Below are positions 43,906 through 51,370 of a stretch of 64,000 nucleotides of DNA, piece after piece (the first letter of the stretch is position 1; each line of letters starts with the position of its first letter). The translations under genes and the position numbers were made by a program. Origin of the DNA: Wocania_A spongiicola (lineage in GTDB: Bacteria; Bacteroidota; Bacteroidia; Flavobacteriales; Flavobacteriaceae); NCBI RefSeq assembly GCF_023502325.1, contig NZ_JAMFLZ010000005.1:124001-188000 (forward strand), read 5' to 3'. Under the pieces are notes generated by a model that saw nothing but the letters and a program-made list of their open reading frames with translations, ran no database searches and was not told the DNA's origin.

Positions 43906-43916
43906 AATACTAAGCC

Positions 43917-44657
43917 ATGCAAAGTCTCTATAGTAATGGTTTTGAAAAAGTTTATGATGAAATGTACCAATCTTTTATTGATTATGACGATGAGTATAAG
44001 TTTTACTCTAACTTAATTAATAAACACAAAAAAAGTAATGTCTTAGAGATTGGTTGCGGTTCAGGAAATCTAGCTAAACGTTTTATAAACTCAACATTAG
44101 GCTATATCGGTTTAGATTTAAGTGAAGATATGGTTCGTCTTAGTAAATTAAAAAACCCCAGTGGTACATTTATTCAGGGAGATATAACAAAATACGCACT
44201 TAAAAAACCTTTAGAATCCACAATCATAACTGGAAGAACTTCAAGTTATCTGTTAAGTAATAAAACAATACATAGTGCTTTAAAAACTATTCACAATAAT
44301 TTAACTGTTGATGGTATACTGTGTTTTGATTTTATTGATGCCAATAGATTTATTAAAAGTATAAAAGGAGGAAAAAAAGTATATCATGAAGCATACTTTG
44401 ATAACAAATGCTATTATAGAGAAAGCTATATGAAAGATAATAATTTAGATAATTTCATGTTTAATTGGGATTCGGCTTATTATCAAAAAACAAAATCAGA
44501 AACTATAAAACTAACTGAAGATAAGTCTATTGTTAGAGCTTTTACAAAAAACGAATGGGAGCTTTTCCTTTATCTAAATAATTTTGAACTTCTAGAATTC
44601 ATAGACCGAAAAAGCTATGCTTTTGACACTTATGTAGTAGTTGCAAAAAAAATATAA
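43917..44657 (+). CDS. Class I SAM-dependent methyltransferase
   Basis: A 246-aa enzyme with motif I VLEIGCGSGNLAKRF (about 41-55), the second acidic strand YIGLDLSEDMVRLSKL and motif III/IV region LCFDFIDANRF. The fold is the UbiE/methyltransferase-25 type, and the C-terminal half is divergent (about 145-246). The target is unknown. Related genes with a DUF-type C-terminal half are annotated only as class I methyltransferase. It lies 11 bp after the SDR gene and converges on speB. Confidence 0.85.
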   Translation: MQSLYSNGFEKVYDEMYQSFIDYDDEYKFYSNLINKHKKSNVLEIGCGSGNLAKRFINSTLGYIGLDLSEDMVRLSKLKNPSGTFIQGDITKYALKKPLESTIITGRTSSYLLSNKTIHSALKTIHNNLTVDGILCFDFIDANRFIKSIKGGKKVYHEAYFDNKCYYRESYMKDNNLDNFMFNWDSAYYQKTKSETIKLTEDKSIVRAFTKNEWELFLYLNNFELLEFIDRKSYAFDTYVVVAKKI

Positions 44658-44689
44658 TTCAGGAAACCATTTATTTATATTATGACCTG

Positions 44690-45466
44690 TTACATCATTT
44701 TTACTAATATTTCTTTCATCATTTTTGCGGCTAAAAAAGCTGTCATATTTTGAAAATCTCTATTAGGGTTATATTCCACAATATCTGCTCCTACAACCTC
44801 AGCATCTATATTTTGAATTAAACTAATTACTTCTCTTGATGATAAACCACCAGGTTCGTGATGTGATACTCCAGGTGAAAATGCAGGATCGAAAGCGTCC
44901 ATATCTAAAGAAATATAAAGCGGGTTTTCAAATTTAGATATTGTAGTTAAATCTAAATTTTTCATTTGGTGAATTTCTACACCAAACTTCTCTGCTTGCC
45001 CCGCTTGATGAGTATTTAAAGTTCTAATACCAACTTGTACTAATCTAGCAGCAAAATCATTTTCCATAATTCTTGCAAACGGACAAGCGTGAGAATACTT
45101 ATCCCCTTCATAATTATCATACAAATCTGAATGAGCATCAATATGAAGAATATCCAACTTATGGTATTTCTTATTATAAGCTTTAATTATTGGAAATGTT
45201 ATGGAGTGATCACCTCCTAATGTAAAAACTTTTGCCTTATCATCTATATGCTTCTTTGTAATACTTTCAATATCAAAATACTCAGTAATTTCAAAATCTC
45301 CTTTATCTTTAATAAAATCGTTTTCTATAGTTATTCCGTTTTCAGCAAATAAATTTAAAGAACCACTATGTAAAGCCTTTCTAATTAATGGTGGTGCTAG
45401 TTTTGAGCCTTTTTGATATGATGATTTCTCATCAAACTGTATTCCTTGAATAATTATTTTTGTCAT
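44690..45466 (-). CDS. speB: Agmatinase/ureohydrolase family
   Basis: A 258-aa binuclear-manganese hydrolase of the arginase/agmatinase family. The metal ligands are visible: GGDHSITFP, DILHIDAHSDLYD (DxHxD) and YISLDMDAFDPAFSPGVSHHEPGG (DxD). The family tolerates agmatine, arginine, guanidinobutyrate or formiminoglutamate, so the substrate is an inference. The start at 45464-45466 (ATG, MTKIIIQGIQF) is chosen; the longer frame to 45562 runs into the terminator of the upstream ferredoxin gene. Neighbours do not specify a polyamine pathway. Confidence 0.88.
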   Translation of the reverse strand: MTKIIIQGIQFDEKSSYQKGSKLAPPLIRKALHSGSLNLFAENGITIENDFIKDKGDFEITEYFDIESITKKHIDDKAKVFTLGGDHSITFPIIKAYNKKYHKLDILHIDAHSDLYDNYEGDKYSHACPFARIMENDFAARLVQVGIRTLNTHQAGQAEKFGVEIHQMKNLDLTTISKFENPLYISLDMDAFDPAFSPGVSHHEPGGLSSREVISLIQNIDAEVVGADIVEYNPNRDFQNMTAFLAAKMMKEILVKMM

Positions 45467-45542
45467 TTTATTAATGGCTATTATATTCAAATTACGAATA
45501 ATTTTGTACTTAGTAAAGATAATCCTAATAAAGCCTATAAAC

Positions 45543-45574
45543 AACAAAACCCAAGTTTTCACTTGGGTTTTGTT
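45543..45574 (-). terminator. Terminator after the ferredoxin gene
   Basis: A perfect 14-bp stem (AACAAAACCCAAGT / ACTTGGGTTTTGTT) with a 4-nt loop, 26 bp downstream of the ferredoxin stop. It explains why no start codon upstream of 45466 should be used for the agmatinase. Confidence 0.85.
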
Positions 45575-45599
45575 TTATAATTTAATACCAATTATCAAT

Positions 45600-45953
45600 T
45601 TAACCATCTGGATGCATAAAACGTTGTTTAGCTAACAATTCATCCTCAGTTTCAACAACATCTTCATCAGGTACACAACAATCCACAGGACAAACTGCTG
45701 CACATTGTGGCTCATCATGAAATCCTTTACATTCTGTACACTTGTCTGGTACAATGTAATAAATCTCATCACTTACAGGCTCTTGTGCTTCATCAGCATC
45801 AACTTCTTCACCATTAGTTAAAACTACGGTACCGTTTAAACTTGTACCGTCTTTGTAGCGCCAATCGTCTGCACCTTCATATATTGCTGTATTTGGACAT
45901 TCTGGTTCGCAAGCACCACAATTTATACATTCATCTGTTATTATAATTGCCAT
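45600..45953 (-). CDS. 4Fe-4S dicluster ferredoxin
   Basis: A 117-aa small acidic electron carrier. The first cluster motif IIITDECINCGACEPECPNTAI begins at residue 4 (C-x2-C-x2-C-x3-C), and the second is split by an insertion: CTECKGFHDEPQCAAVCPVDC. This matches the YfhL-like dicluster type found in Bacteroidetes. The start at 45951-45953 (MAIIITDEC) is preferred; a longer in-frame start at 46022 would overlap the divergent acyl-CoA reductase. Its likely redox partner is unknown. It is divergent from the acyl-CoA reductase with overlapping promoters. Confidence 0.93.
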   Translation of the reverse strand: MAIIITDECINCGACEPECPNTAIYEGADDWRYKDGTSLNGTVVLTNGEEVDADEAQEPVSDEIYYIVPDKCTECKGFHDEPQCAAVCPVDCCVPDEDVVETEDELLAKQRFMHPDG

Positions 45954-45977
45954 AGCGTTTTTTCTCTTGAGTTTGCT

Positions 45978-45985
45978 TAAATTTG
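45978..45985 (+). promoter_or_regulatory. -7 box for the acyl-CoA reductase gene
   Basis: TAAATTTG matches TAnnTTTG and gives a leader of about 40 nt before the ATG at 46030. It lies within the leader of the divergent ferredoxin transcript. Confidence 0.45.
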
Positions 45986-46019
45986 CAGACGCAAAAATAA
46001 AGCCAAAACCATTCATAAC

Positions 46020-46027
46020 CAAATATA
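46020..46027 (-). promoter_or_regulatory. -7 box for the ferredoxin gene
   Basis: On the minus strand this reads TATATTTG (exact). The predicted start site is about 60 nt before the ferredoxin ATG, so this promoter and the one at 45978 are back to back with overlapping transcripts. Confidence 0.45.
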
Positions 46028-46029
46028 GA

Positions 46030-47088
46030 ATGAATTTAGAACAAAGAATTAACGCTTTTGTGAAATTAGGCGATTTTATAAGTCAATTTTCTAATGAAGC
46101 TGTCCAAAAAAAGGATAATGTGAAACATAATGATATATTCTTTGATGGTTTTAAACATCAATTAAAATTAGCCGAAGAGTACAATGGATGGTTTACTCAA
46201 GAAAATATAAAATTTGCATTAAGTGGATGGTCAAATTCTTTAACTCTTGAAAATCTATCAAAATGGCTAAAACCTTACCAATTAGATGCTGTTTCTCCTA
46301 AAAAAATTGCAATAATTATGGCCGGAAACATACCACTGGTTGGGTTTCATGATTTTTTATCGGTTTTAATTTCTGGGCATAATGTATTGGTTAAGCAATC
46401 ATCAAACGATAAACACCTACTACCTTATTTAGCTAAATATTTAGAATATGTTGAAAATGATTTTAAAGGAAAAATCAATTTTACTGAAGAGAAAATCGAA
46501 AATTTTGATGCTGTTATTGCCACAGGTAGTAATAATACAGCACGTTATTTCGAGTATTATTTTAAAGATAAACCATCAATTATTAGAAACAATAGAAATT
46601 CAATTGCAATTATAAATGGTAAAGAGTCAAATGAAGATTTAAAAAACCTTTCAGAAGACATTTTTAGATATTACGGATTAGGCTGCAGAAATGTATCCAA
46701 ACTTTTTGTGCCAAAAGGCTATAATTTTGATGCTTTTTTTGAAGCAATGTATCATTGGCATCCAATAATTGAAAAAGCTAAATATGCTAACAATTATGAC
46801 TATAATAAAGCCGTGTATTTAATGAGCGAATTTGATATGCTTGAAAATGGTTTTTTTATGATTAAAGAAGACCAAAGTTATGCATCACCTATTGCAACTT
46901 TGTTCTATGAATATTATGATGACATAGAACAACTAAGGAAAAAAACAAAAGTAGAAGCTAACCAAATTCAATGTATAGTTTCAAAAGGATTTTCAGAAAA
47001 TGAAATTCGATTTGGAGCCACCCAAAAACCACAACTTTGGGATTATGCAGATGATGTAGATTCTATTGCATTTTTATTAGAAATATAG
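46030..47088 (+). CDS. Acyl-CoA reductase (LuxC-like)
   Basis: A 352-aa protein of the LuxC/aldehyde-dehydrogenase-like acyl-CoA reductase family, widely present in Bacteroidetes. Family features include the N-terminal helical cap, NIPLVGFHDFLSVLISGHNVLVKQSSND (about 98-125), AVIATGSNNTARYFEYYF and the active-site region DIFRYYGLGCRNVSKLFVP, with the nucleophilic Cys in GLGCRN. It would reduce acyl-CoA to aldehyde with NADPH. The adjacent ferredoxin may be linked. The ATG at 46030 is preferred over one at 45967, which lies ahead of the -7 box. serC follows after 74 bp. Confidence 0.85.
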   Translation: MNLEQRINAFVKLGDFISQFSNEAVQKKDNVKHNDIFFDGFKHQLKLAEEYNGWFTQENIKFALSGWSNSLTLENLSKWLKPYQLDAVSPKKIAIIMAGNIPLVGFHDFLSVLISGHNVLVKQSSNDKHLLPYLAKYLEYVENDFKGKINFTEEKIENFDAVIATGSNNTARYFEYYFKDKPSIIRNNRNSIAIINGKESNEDLKNLSEDIFRYYGLGCRNVSKLFVPKGYNFDAFFEAMYHWHPIIEKAKYANNYDYNKAVYLMSEFDMLENGFFMIKEDQSYASPIATLFYEYYDDIEQLRKKTKVEANQIQCIVSKGFSENEIRFGATQKPQLWDYADDVDSIAFLLEI

Positions 47089-47162
47089 CTTAAAAATTAT
47101 CAATTTTATAACACATAATCGTCAATTAATTAGCAACTTTGCATCTTAAATTTCACTACAAA

Positions 47163-48227
47163 ATGAAAAAACATAACTTTAGTGCCGGACCATGTATTTT
47201 ACCTCAAGAAGTTTTACTAAAAGCATCAGAGGCAGTCGTAGACTTTGATAACAGCGGTTTATCGTTAATTGAAATCTCACACAGAAGTAAAGCTTTTGTT
47301 GATGTTATGGAAAAAGCCAGAGCACTGGCATTGGAATTACTTGGATTAGAAGGCAAAGGCTATAAAGCACTGTTTTTACAAGGTGGTGCAAGTACCCAAT
47401 TTTTAATGACTGCTTTAAACCTTTTAGAAAAAAGAGCAGGGTATTTAAATTCAGGAACTTGGTCAGATAAAGCTATTAAAGAAGCCAAAATTTATGATGA
47501 CATATATGAAGTAGCGTCATCCAAAAATGCAAATTTTAATTATATTCCTAAAGGTTACGATATTCCTTCAGATTATGATTATTTTCATTGCACATCTAAC
47601 AATACCATTTTTGGAACACAAATGAAATCATTCCCTAAATGTGATATTCCTATGGTATGTGATATGAGTAGTGATATTTTTTCCCGCACACTAGATTTTA
47701 CTCAATTCGATTTAATTTACGCAGGAGCGCAAAAAAATATGGGACCAGCTGGTACCACTCTTGTTGTAATTAAAGAAGATATTCTTGGTAAAGTATCGAG
47801 AAAAATTCCATCAATGATGGATTATAAAACACACATAAGTAAAGGCAGTATGTTTAACACACCTCCTGTTTTTGCCGTATACACATCGATGTTAACCTTA
47901 GAGTGGCTAAAAAACCTTGGTGGTATTGCCGCTATTGAAGAAGAAAACGAAAAGAAAGCCCGTTTAATGTATTCTGAAATTGATTTAAACCCATTATTTA
48001 AGGGTTATGCTACTAAAGAAGACCGATCTAACATGAATGCAACGTTTACTTTAGAAAACGAAAACCTAAAAGAAACCTTTGAAACGATGTTGAAAGAAGG
48101 AGGTATAAATGGTTTAAATGGACATAGAAGTGTTGGTGGTTATAGAGCATCAATGTATAATGCATTACCGTTAGACAGCGTTAAAGCATTAGTAGAAATA
48201 ATGAGTGAATTAGAAAGTAAAGCATAA
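47163..48227 (+). CDS. serC: Phosphoserine aminotransferase
   Basis: 354-aa PLP enzyme converting 3-phosphohydroxypyruvate to phosphoserine. The start KKHNFSAGPCILPQEVL is diagnostic, with EISHRSKAF, LFLQGGASTQFLM (phosphate binding), CDMSSDIFSR, the PLP lysine in IYAGAQKNMGPAGTT, and the substrate-binding end NGLNGHRSVGGYRASMYNAL. The ATG at 47163 is used; an upstream in-frame start at 47139 adds 8 residues absent from the family. The serine pathway continues with serA 101 bp downstream; no serB is in the window. Confidence 0.96.
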   Translation: MKKHNFSAGPCILPQEVLLKASEAVVDFDNSGLSLIEISHRSKAFVDVMEKARALALELLGLEGKGYKALFLQGGASTQFLMTALNLLEKRAGYLNSGTWSDKAIKEAKIYDDIYEVASSKNANFNYIPKGYDIPSDYDYFHCTSNNTIFGTQMKSFPKCDIPMVCDMSSDIFSRTLDFTQFDLIYAGAQKNMGPAGTTLVVIKEDILGKVSRKIPSMMDYKTHISKGSMFNTPPVFAVYTSMLTLEWLKNLGGIAAIEEENEKKARLMYSEIDLNPLFKGYATKEDRSNMNATFTLENENLKETFETMLKEGGINGLNGHRSVGGYRASMYNALPLDSVKALVEIMSELESKA

Positions 48228-48244
48228 AAATTAATTAGTTAATC

Positions 48245-48315
48245 ATCATTAAAAACGAAGTGAAGGTATCTTACCAAAAGATTACGACAGCATACTTCTA
48301 CTTCTAAGTAATGAT
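48245..48315. repeat. Imperfect palindromic element between serC and serA
   Basis: Ends ATCATTA and TAATGAT are exact complements. Inside, GAAGTGAAGGTAT on the left faces ATACTTCTACTTC on the right with few mismatches. It resembles a decayed copy of a palindromic repeat like the one at 12244-12329. It could fold into a long hairpin in the serC-serA leader. Confidence 0.4.
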
Positions 48316-48328
48316 AAAAAAATAAAAA

Positions 48329-49279
48329 ATGAAAGTATTAGCAAACGATGGTATTTCTCAAAGTGGAATTGATGCTCTTGAAAAGGGTGGTTATGAGGTC
48401 ATCACAACAACTGTTGCTCAAGAACAATTAGAAAACTACATCAACGAAAAACAAATAAATGTTTTATTGGTACGTAGTGCAACTACAGTACGTAAAGATT
48501 TAATTGATGCCTGCCCAAGTTTAAAGATTATAGGTCGCGGTGGTGTTGGTATGGATAATATTGATGTTGAATATGCTAGAGAAAAAGGGCTTTCTGTTAT
48601 AAATACTCCAGCTGCTTCATCTCATTCTGTAGCAGAATTGGTATTTGGGCACCTTTACGGATTATCTCGTTTTTTACATAACTCAAACAGAGACATGCCT
48701 TTAGAAGGAGATAGTAATTTTAAAGGATTAAAGAAAGCTTATGCTAAAGGTACTGAATTAAGAGGAAAAACTTTAGGCGTTTTAGGTTTTGGACGTATTG
48801 GTCAAGCTACTGCAAAAGTAGCCCTTGGCGCTGGTATGAAGGTAATTGCTTTTGATCCATTTTTAGAAAAGGCAAATTTGGAGCTAGAATTTTTTGATGG
48901 ACAAAAAGTAAATTTTGAAATTCAAACCATTTCTAAAGAGGATGTTTTAAAACAATCAGATTTTATCACATTGCATGTTCCAGCTCAAAAAGATTACGTT
49001 ATTGATGAAGCTGAGTTTAACATAATGAAAGATGGTGTTATAATAGCCAATGCAGCTCGTGGTGGTGTTGTAAACGAAGTAGCACTTGTAAAAGCTATTG
49101 AAAATGGCAAAGTAGCAAGAGCAGCATTAGATGTTTTTGAAAAAGAGCCTAAACCAGAAATTCAATTATTAATGAACCCAGCATTATCCCTAACACCACA
49201 TACAGGTGCTGCAACTAATGAAGCACAAGATAGAATTGGAACAGAATTAGCGGCACAAATAATTAATATTCTTGGATAG
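48329..49279 (+). CDS. serA: D-3-phosphoglycerate dehydrogenase, short form
   Basis: 316-aa NAD-dependent D-2-hydroxyacid dehydrogenase, taken as SerA because serC is directly upstream. Substrate-binding LLVRSATTVRKDL and GRGGVGMDNID, the NAD-binding GVLGFGRIGQATAKVALGAG (about 148-167), catalytic Arg in NAARGGVVNE, Glu in FEKEP and the C-terminal LTPHTGAATNEAQ (catalytic His). It lacks the ACT/ASB regulatory domains of long SerA proteins, as usual in this phylum. Confidence 0.92.
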   Translation: MKVLANDGISQSGIDALEKGGYEVITTTVAQEQLENYINEKQINVLLVRSATTVRKDLIDACPSLKIIGRGGVGMDNIDVEYAREKGLSVINTPAASSHSVAELVFGHLYGLSRFLHNSNRDMPLEGDSNFKGLKKAYAKGTELRGKTLGVLGFGRIGQATAKVALGAGMKVIAFDPFLEKANLELEFFDGQKVNFEIQTISKEDVLKQSDFITLHVPAQKDYVIDEAEFNIMKDGVIIANAARGGVVNEVALVKAIENGKVARAALDVFEKEPKPEIQLLMNPALSLTPHTGAATNEAQDRIGTELAAQIINILG

Positions 49280-49322
49280 AAAACCTCTTTTAGAATAAAA
49301 TGTGACCAAATCAATAAATTGG

Positions 49323-49352
49323 AGTCCTAACTATATGTTGGGACTTTTTTTG
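49323..49352 (+). terminator. Terminator after serA
   Basis: A 9-bp stem AGTCCTAAC / GTTGGGACT (one G-T pair) with a 5-nt loop and a run of seven Ts, 43 bp after the serA stop. Confidence 0.85.
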
Positions 49353-49398
49353 TACCTTCAAATCAAATTTTATTAACCCATTTAAATTAAAAAAAATC

Positions 49399-50037
49399 AT
49401 GTCAGGAATTTTAGATTTATTAAATAGTGACTTAGGGAAAACAATTATTAGCGGAGTTTCTAACCAAACTAATCAGCCTCAAAATAAAACGCAAGATGTA
49501 TTAACCATGGCTTTGCCAGTACTAATGCAAGCTATGAAAAGAAATGCTTCAACACCACAAGGTGCCGAGGGCTTACTTGGAGCTTTAAACGGAAAACACG
49601 ATGGCAGTATTTTAGATAATTTAGGAGGCTTGTTTGGTGGAGGAGTAGATTCAAATGTTCTTGAAGATGGTGGAAAAATATTAGGTCATGTTTTAGGAGG
49701 AAAACAACAGCACGTTGAAAATGCTTTAAGCCAAAAGTCTGGAATGGATGCTGGTTCTATAGCACAAATATTAAAAGTTGCTGCTCCTATTTTAATGGGT
49801 GTTTTAGGAAAACAATCTAGACAACAACAGGTAAGTAGTCCAAGTGGTATAGAAGGGTTATTAGGAGGGTTACTTGGTGGTAATTCAAAACAACAAGAGC
49901 AAAGTTTTTTAGAATCTATTTTAGATGCTGATGGAGATGGTAGCGTTATTGATGATGTTGCAGGAATGGTATTAGGAGGTAATAAAAAGAAAGGCGGACT
50001 TGGTGGATTATTAGGTGGTCTTTTTGGAGGAAAATAA
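49399..50037 (+). CDS. DUF937 family protein
   Basis: A 212-aa glycine- and leucine-rich protein of the DUF937 family, with no signal peptide. Repeated helical blocks with GLLGALNG and GGLFGGG, a D-rich DGDGSVIDDVAGM segment (about 173-186) and a C-terminal GGLGGLLGGLFGGK. Members (YidB-like) have no settled function; some are linked to the cell envelope or to antimicrobial peptides. It stands alone between two terminators (49323-49352 and 50061-50092), so it is a single-gene unit. Confidence 0.82.
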   Translation: MSGILDLLNSDLGKTIISGVSNQTNQPQNKTQDVLTMALPVLMQAMKRNASTPQGAEGLLGALNGKHDGSILDNLGGLFGGGVDSNVLEDGGKILGHVLGGKQQHVENALSQKSGMDAGSIAQILKVAAPILMGVLGKQSRQQQVSSPSGIEGLLGGLLGGNSKQQEQSFLESILDADGDGSVIDDVAGMVLGGNKKKGGLGGLLGGLFGGK

Positions 50038-50060
50038 ACAACTTTAAATTATAAGTTCAA

Positions 50061-50092
50061 AATGTCAAACCATATGGTTTGGCATTTTTTTA
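50061..50092 (+). terminator. Terminator after the DUF937 gene
   Basis: An 11-bp stem AATGTCAAACC / GGTTTGGCATT (one G-T pair) with an ATAT loop, followed by a T-run, 23 bp after the stop. Confidence 0.85.
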
Positions 50093-50160
50093 TTAAAAAT
50101 ATTTAAAATCAGACTGTTACAAGGCAGGTTTTTTGTATTTTTAATAAAAAAACTTTAGTT

Positions 50161-50604
50161 ATGAAAACGTTTGTATACTTACTACTTGTATTAGGTTTCC
50201 TAATTGGATGCAATACATCAAAACAAATTTCGTCAAATAGCAATAACAATGAGGAGCAAAACAAAATGGTATCTAATGATACTGTTAAAATTGCTAATGA
50301 TGATTTAGAGTACGAAATTATTATTATTGAGCCCGGTTTTAATTTCTGGCTAACTAGCAGAGCAAGACCAGAAGGTTATTATTCGCAACAGTTTTTAGAA
50401 AATAGAAATTATCAATTTGTAATAGAATGGAATCAAAGAGTACTACAGCCTAATCGCTTTAACTCTAACCTATATGAAATGCAAATTGATTACCAACCAG
50501 GAATAGATTACGGGTATGATGTAAATTATAAATTGTATAACTACTTTATTTACTTTCAGTTAACCTACAATCAAAGATTAGGTAATTTTGTTCCTAGAAT
50601 TTAA
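50161..50604 (+). CDS. DUF6146 family lipoprotein
   Basis: A 147-aa lipoprotein: signal peptide MKTFVYLLLVLGFLIGC with the lipobox Cys at residue 17, then a low-complexity Ser/Asn linker to about residue 40. The mature part (about 48-147) is rich in Tyr and Trp (EPGFNFWLTSRARPEGYYSQ, YGYDVNYKLYNYFIYFQLTYNQRLG), matching the DUF6146 family of flavobacteria. The function is unknown. The Sec-lipobox arrangement predicts anchoring to an outer or inner membrane leaflet. It lies upstream of a DUF6787 gene. Confidence 0.8.
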   Translation: MKTFVYLLLVLGFLIGCNTSKQISSNSNNNEEQNKMVSNDTVKIANDDLEYEIIIIEPGFNFWLTSRARPEGYYSQQFLENRNYQFVIEWNQRVLQPNRFNSNLYEMQIDYQPGIDYGYDVNYKLYNYFIYFQLTYNQRLGNFVPRI

Positions 50605-50616
50605 ATCTCTTTTAAC

Positions 50617-50624
50617 TATTTTTG
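50617..50624 (+). promoter_or_regulatory. -7 box ahead of the metal-receptor module
   Basis: TATTTTTG matches TAnnTTTG and lies 17 bp upstream of the GTG start at 50642, so the three-gene module that follows may have its own promoter. Confidence 0.4.
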
Positions 50625-50641
50625 CAATCAAATAGTTTTTT

Positions 50642-50944
50642 GTGAAGAAATTAAAAGAGCGTTGGGGAATTGAAAATAATTGGCAAATTATTATTATTCT
50701 AATTGTATTTGCTGTTACAGGCTCTACTGCATCTTATATAGGTAAACCTATTTTAAATTATTTGAACATTTCTAACGAAAATTTTGGAGCATTTGGATAC
50801 TGGACTATTCGCATAGTTGTTCTTTTTATAATGTATCAATTTATGCTTGTTTTTTTTGGCTGGATTTTTGGTCAGTACAAGTTTTTTTGGAACTTTGAAA
50901 AAAAGATGCTTCGTAGAATTGGTTTTAAACGTTTTTTCGATTAA
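50642..50944 (+). CDS. DUF6787 family membrane protein (GTG start)
   Basis: A 100-aa protein with two TM helices (about 17-35 and 52-75) and basic ends, of the DUF6787 family, sometimes misannotated as prolipoprotein diacylglyceryl transferase. The start codon is GTG (50642-50644), in keeping with the conserved KKLKERWGI opening. The stop overlaps the ATG of the next gene by one base (TAATG), so translation is coupled. A small membrane protein next to a metal-type TonB receptor suggests a part in the same uptake or stress system, but this is inference. Confidence 0.8.
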   Translation: MKKLKERWGIENNWQIIIILIVFAVTGSTASYIGKPILNYLNISNENFGAFGYWTIRIVVLFIMYQFMLVFFGWIFGQYKFFWNFEKKMLRRIGFKRFFD

Positions 50945-51276
50945 TGCAGCATATAAAAGAACATATTATTTTTAGGCTTTGCACACTATTTATAGCTGCA
51001 TTGCTTTTAGTACCAATTGCTGTAAAATTTGCTCATATTTTTGAGCATCATAACCATATTGTTTGCAAAGGAGATAACTCAACGCATATTCACCAAGTAG
51101 ATTTAGAATGCGAGTTTTATAAATTTAAGCTTAATAAGAATTTTACTTACTCGCTTTTCAACGTAGATTTGTTTTTAGAAAAAAGTGAGGCTCAACAAAT
51201 CATTTCTCAGTATCATTTTTTAAGTGAATATCAACGTTTACAAACTTCACTTCGCGGACCTCCCGTTTTAATTTAA
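50944..51276 (+). CDS. Small His-rich exported protein, putative metal-binding
   Basis: A 110-aa protein with one N-terminal hydrophobic helix (about 9-28, LCTLFIAALLLVPIAVKFAH), then a histidine-dense segment IFEHHNHIVCKGDNSTHIHQ (about 32-51) with Cys41 and Cys56, and a C-terminal amphipathic region ending RGPPVLI. The His/Cys cluster could hold a metal ion. I recognise no named family. Homologues sit upstream of TonB-dependent metal receptors in flavobacteria as far as I recall. Translation is coupled to the DUF6787 gene by a TAATG overlap. Confidence 0.65.
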   Translation: MQHIKEHIIFRLCTLFIAALLLVPIAVKFAHIFEHHNHIVCKGDNSTHIHQVDLECEFYKFKLNKNFTYSLFNVDLFLEKSEAQQIISQYHFLSEYQRLQTSLRGPPVLI

Positions 51277-51330
51277 TATTTTTTATCAATTCTGGATAAA
51301 CATATTCAGAATCTAAACTATTAAATTAAT

Positions 51331-51355
51331 AGATTTTCGCATTTTTCGAAAATCT
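51331..51355 (+). promoter_or_regulatory. 9-bp hairpin in the leader of the metal-type TonB receptor
   Basis: AGATTTTCG and CGAAAATCT are exact complements around a 7-nt loop (CATTTTT), 15 bp before the receptor ATG. No T-run follows. It may be an operator or an RNA structure that modulates receptor translation. Confidence 0.45.
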
Positions 51356-51370
51356 CAATTACACTTATTA

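Noticed and set aside
45467..45562. N-terminal extension of the agmatinase as a membrane segment
   Set aside because: It would be encoded by the ferredoxin terminator stem; the family begins at the ATG at 45466.
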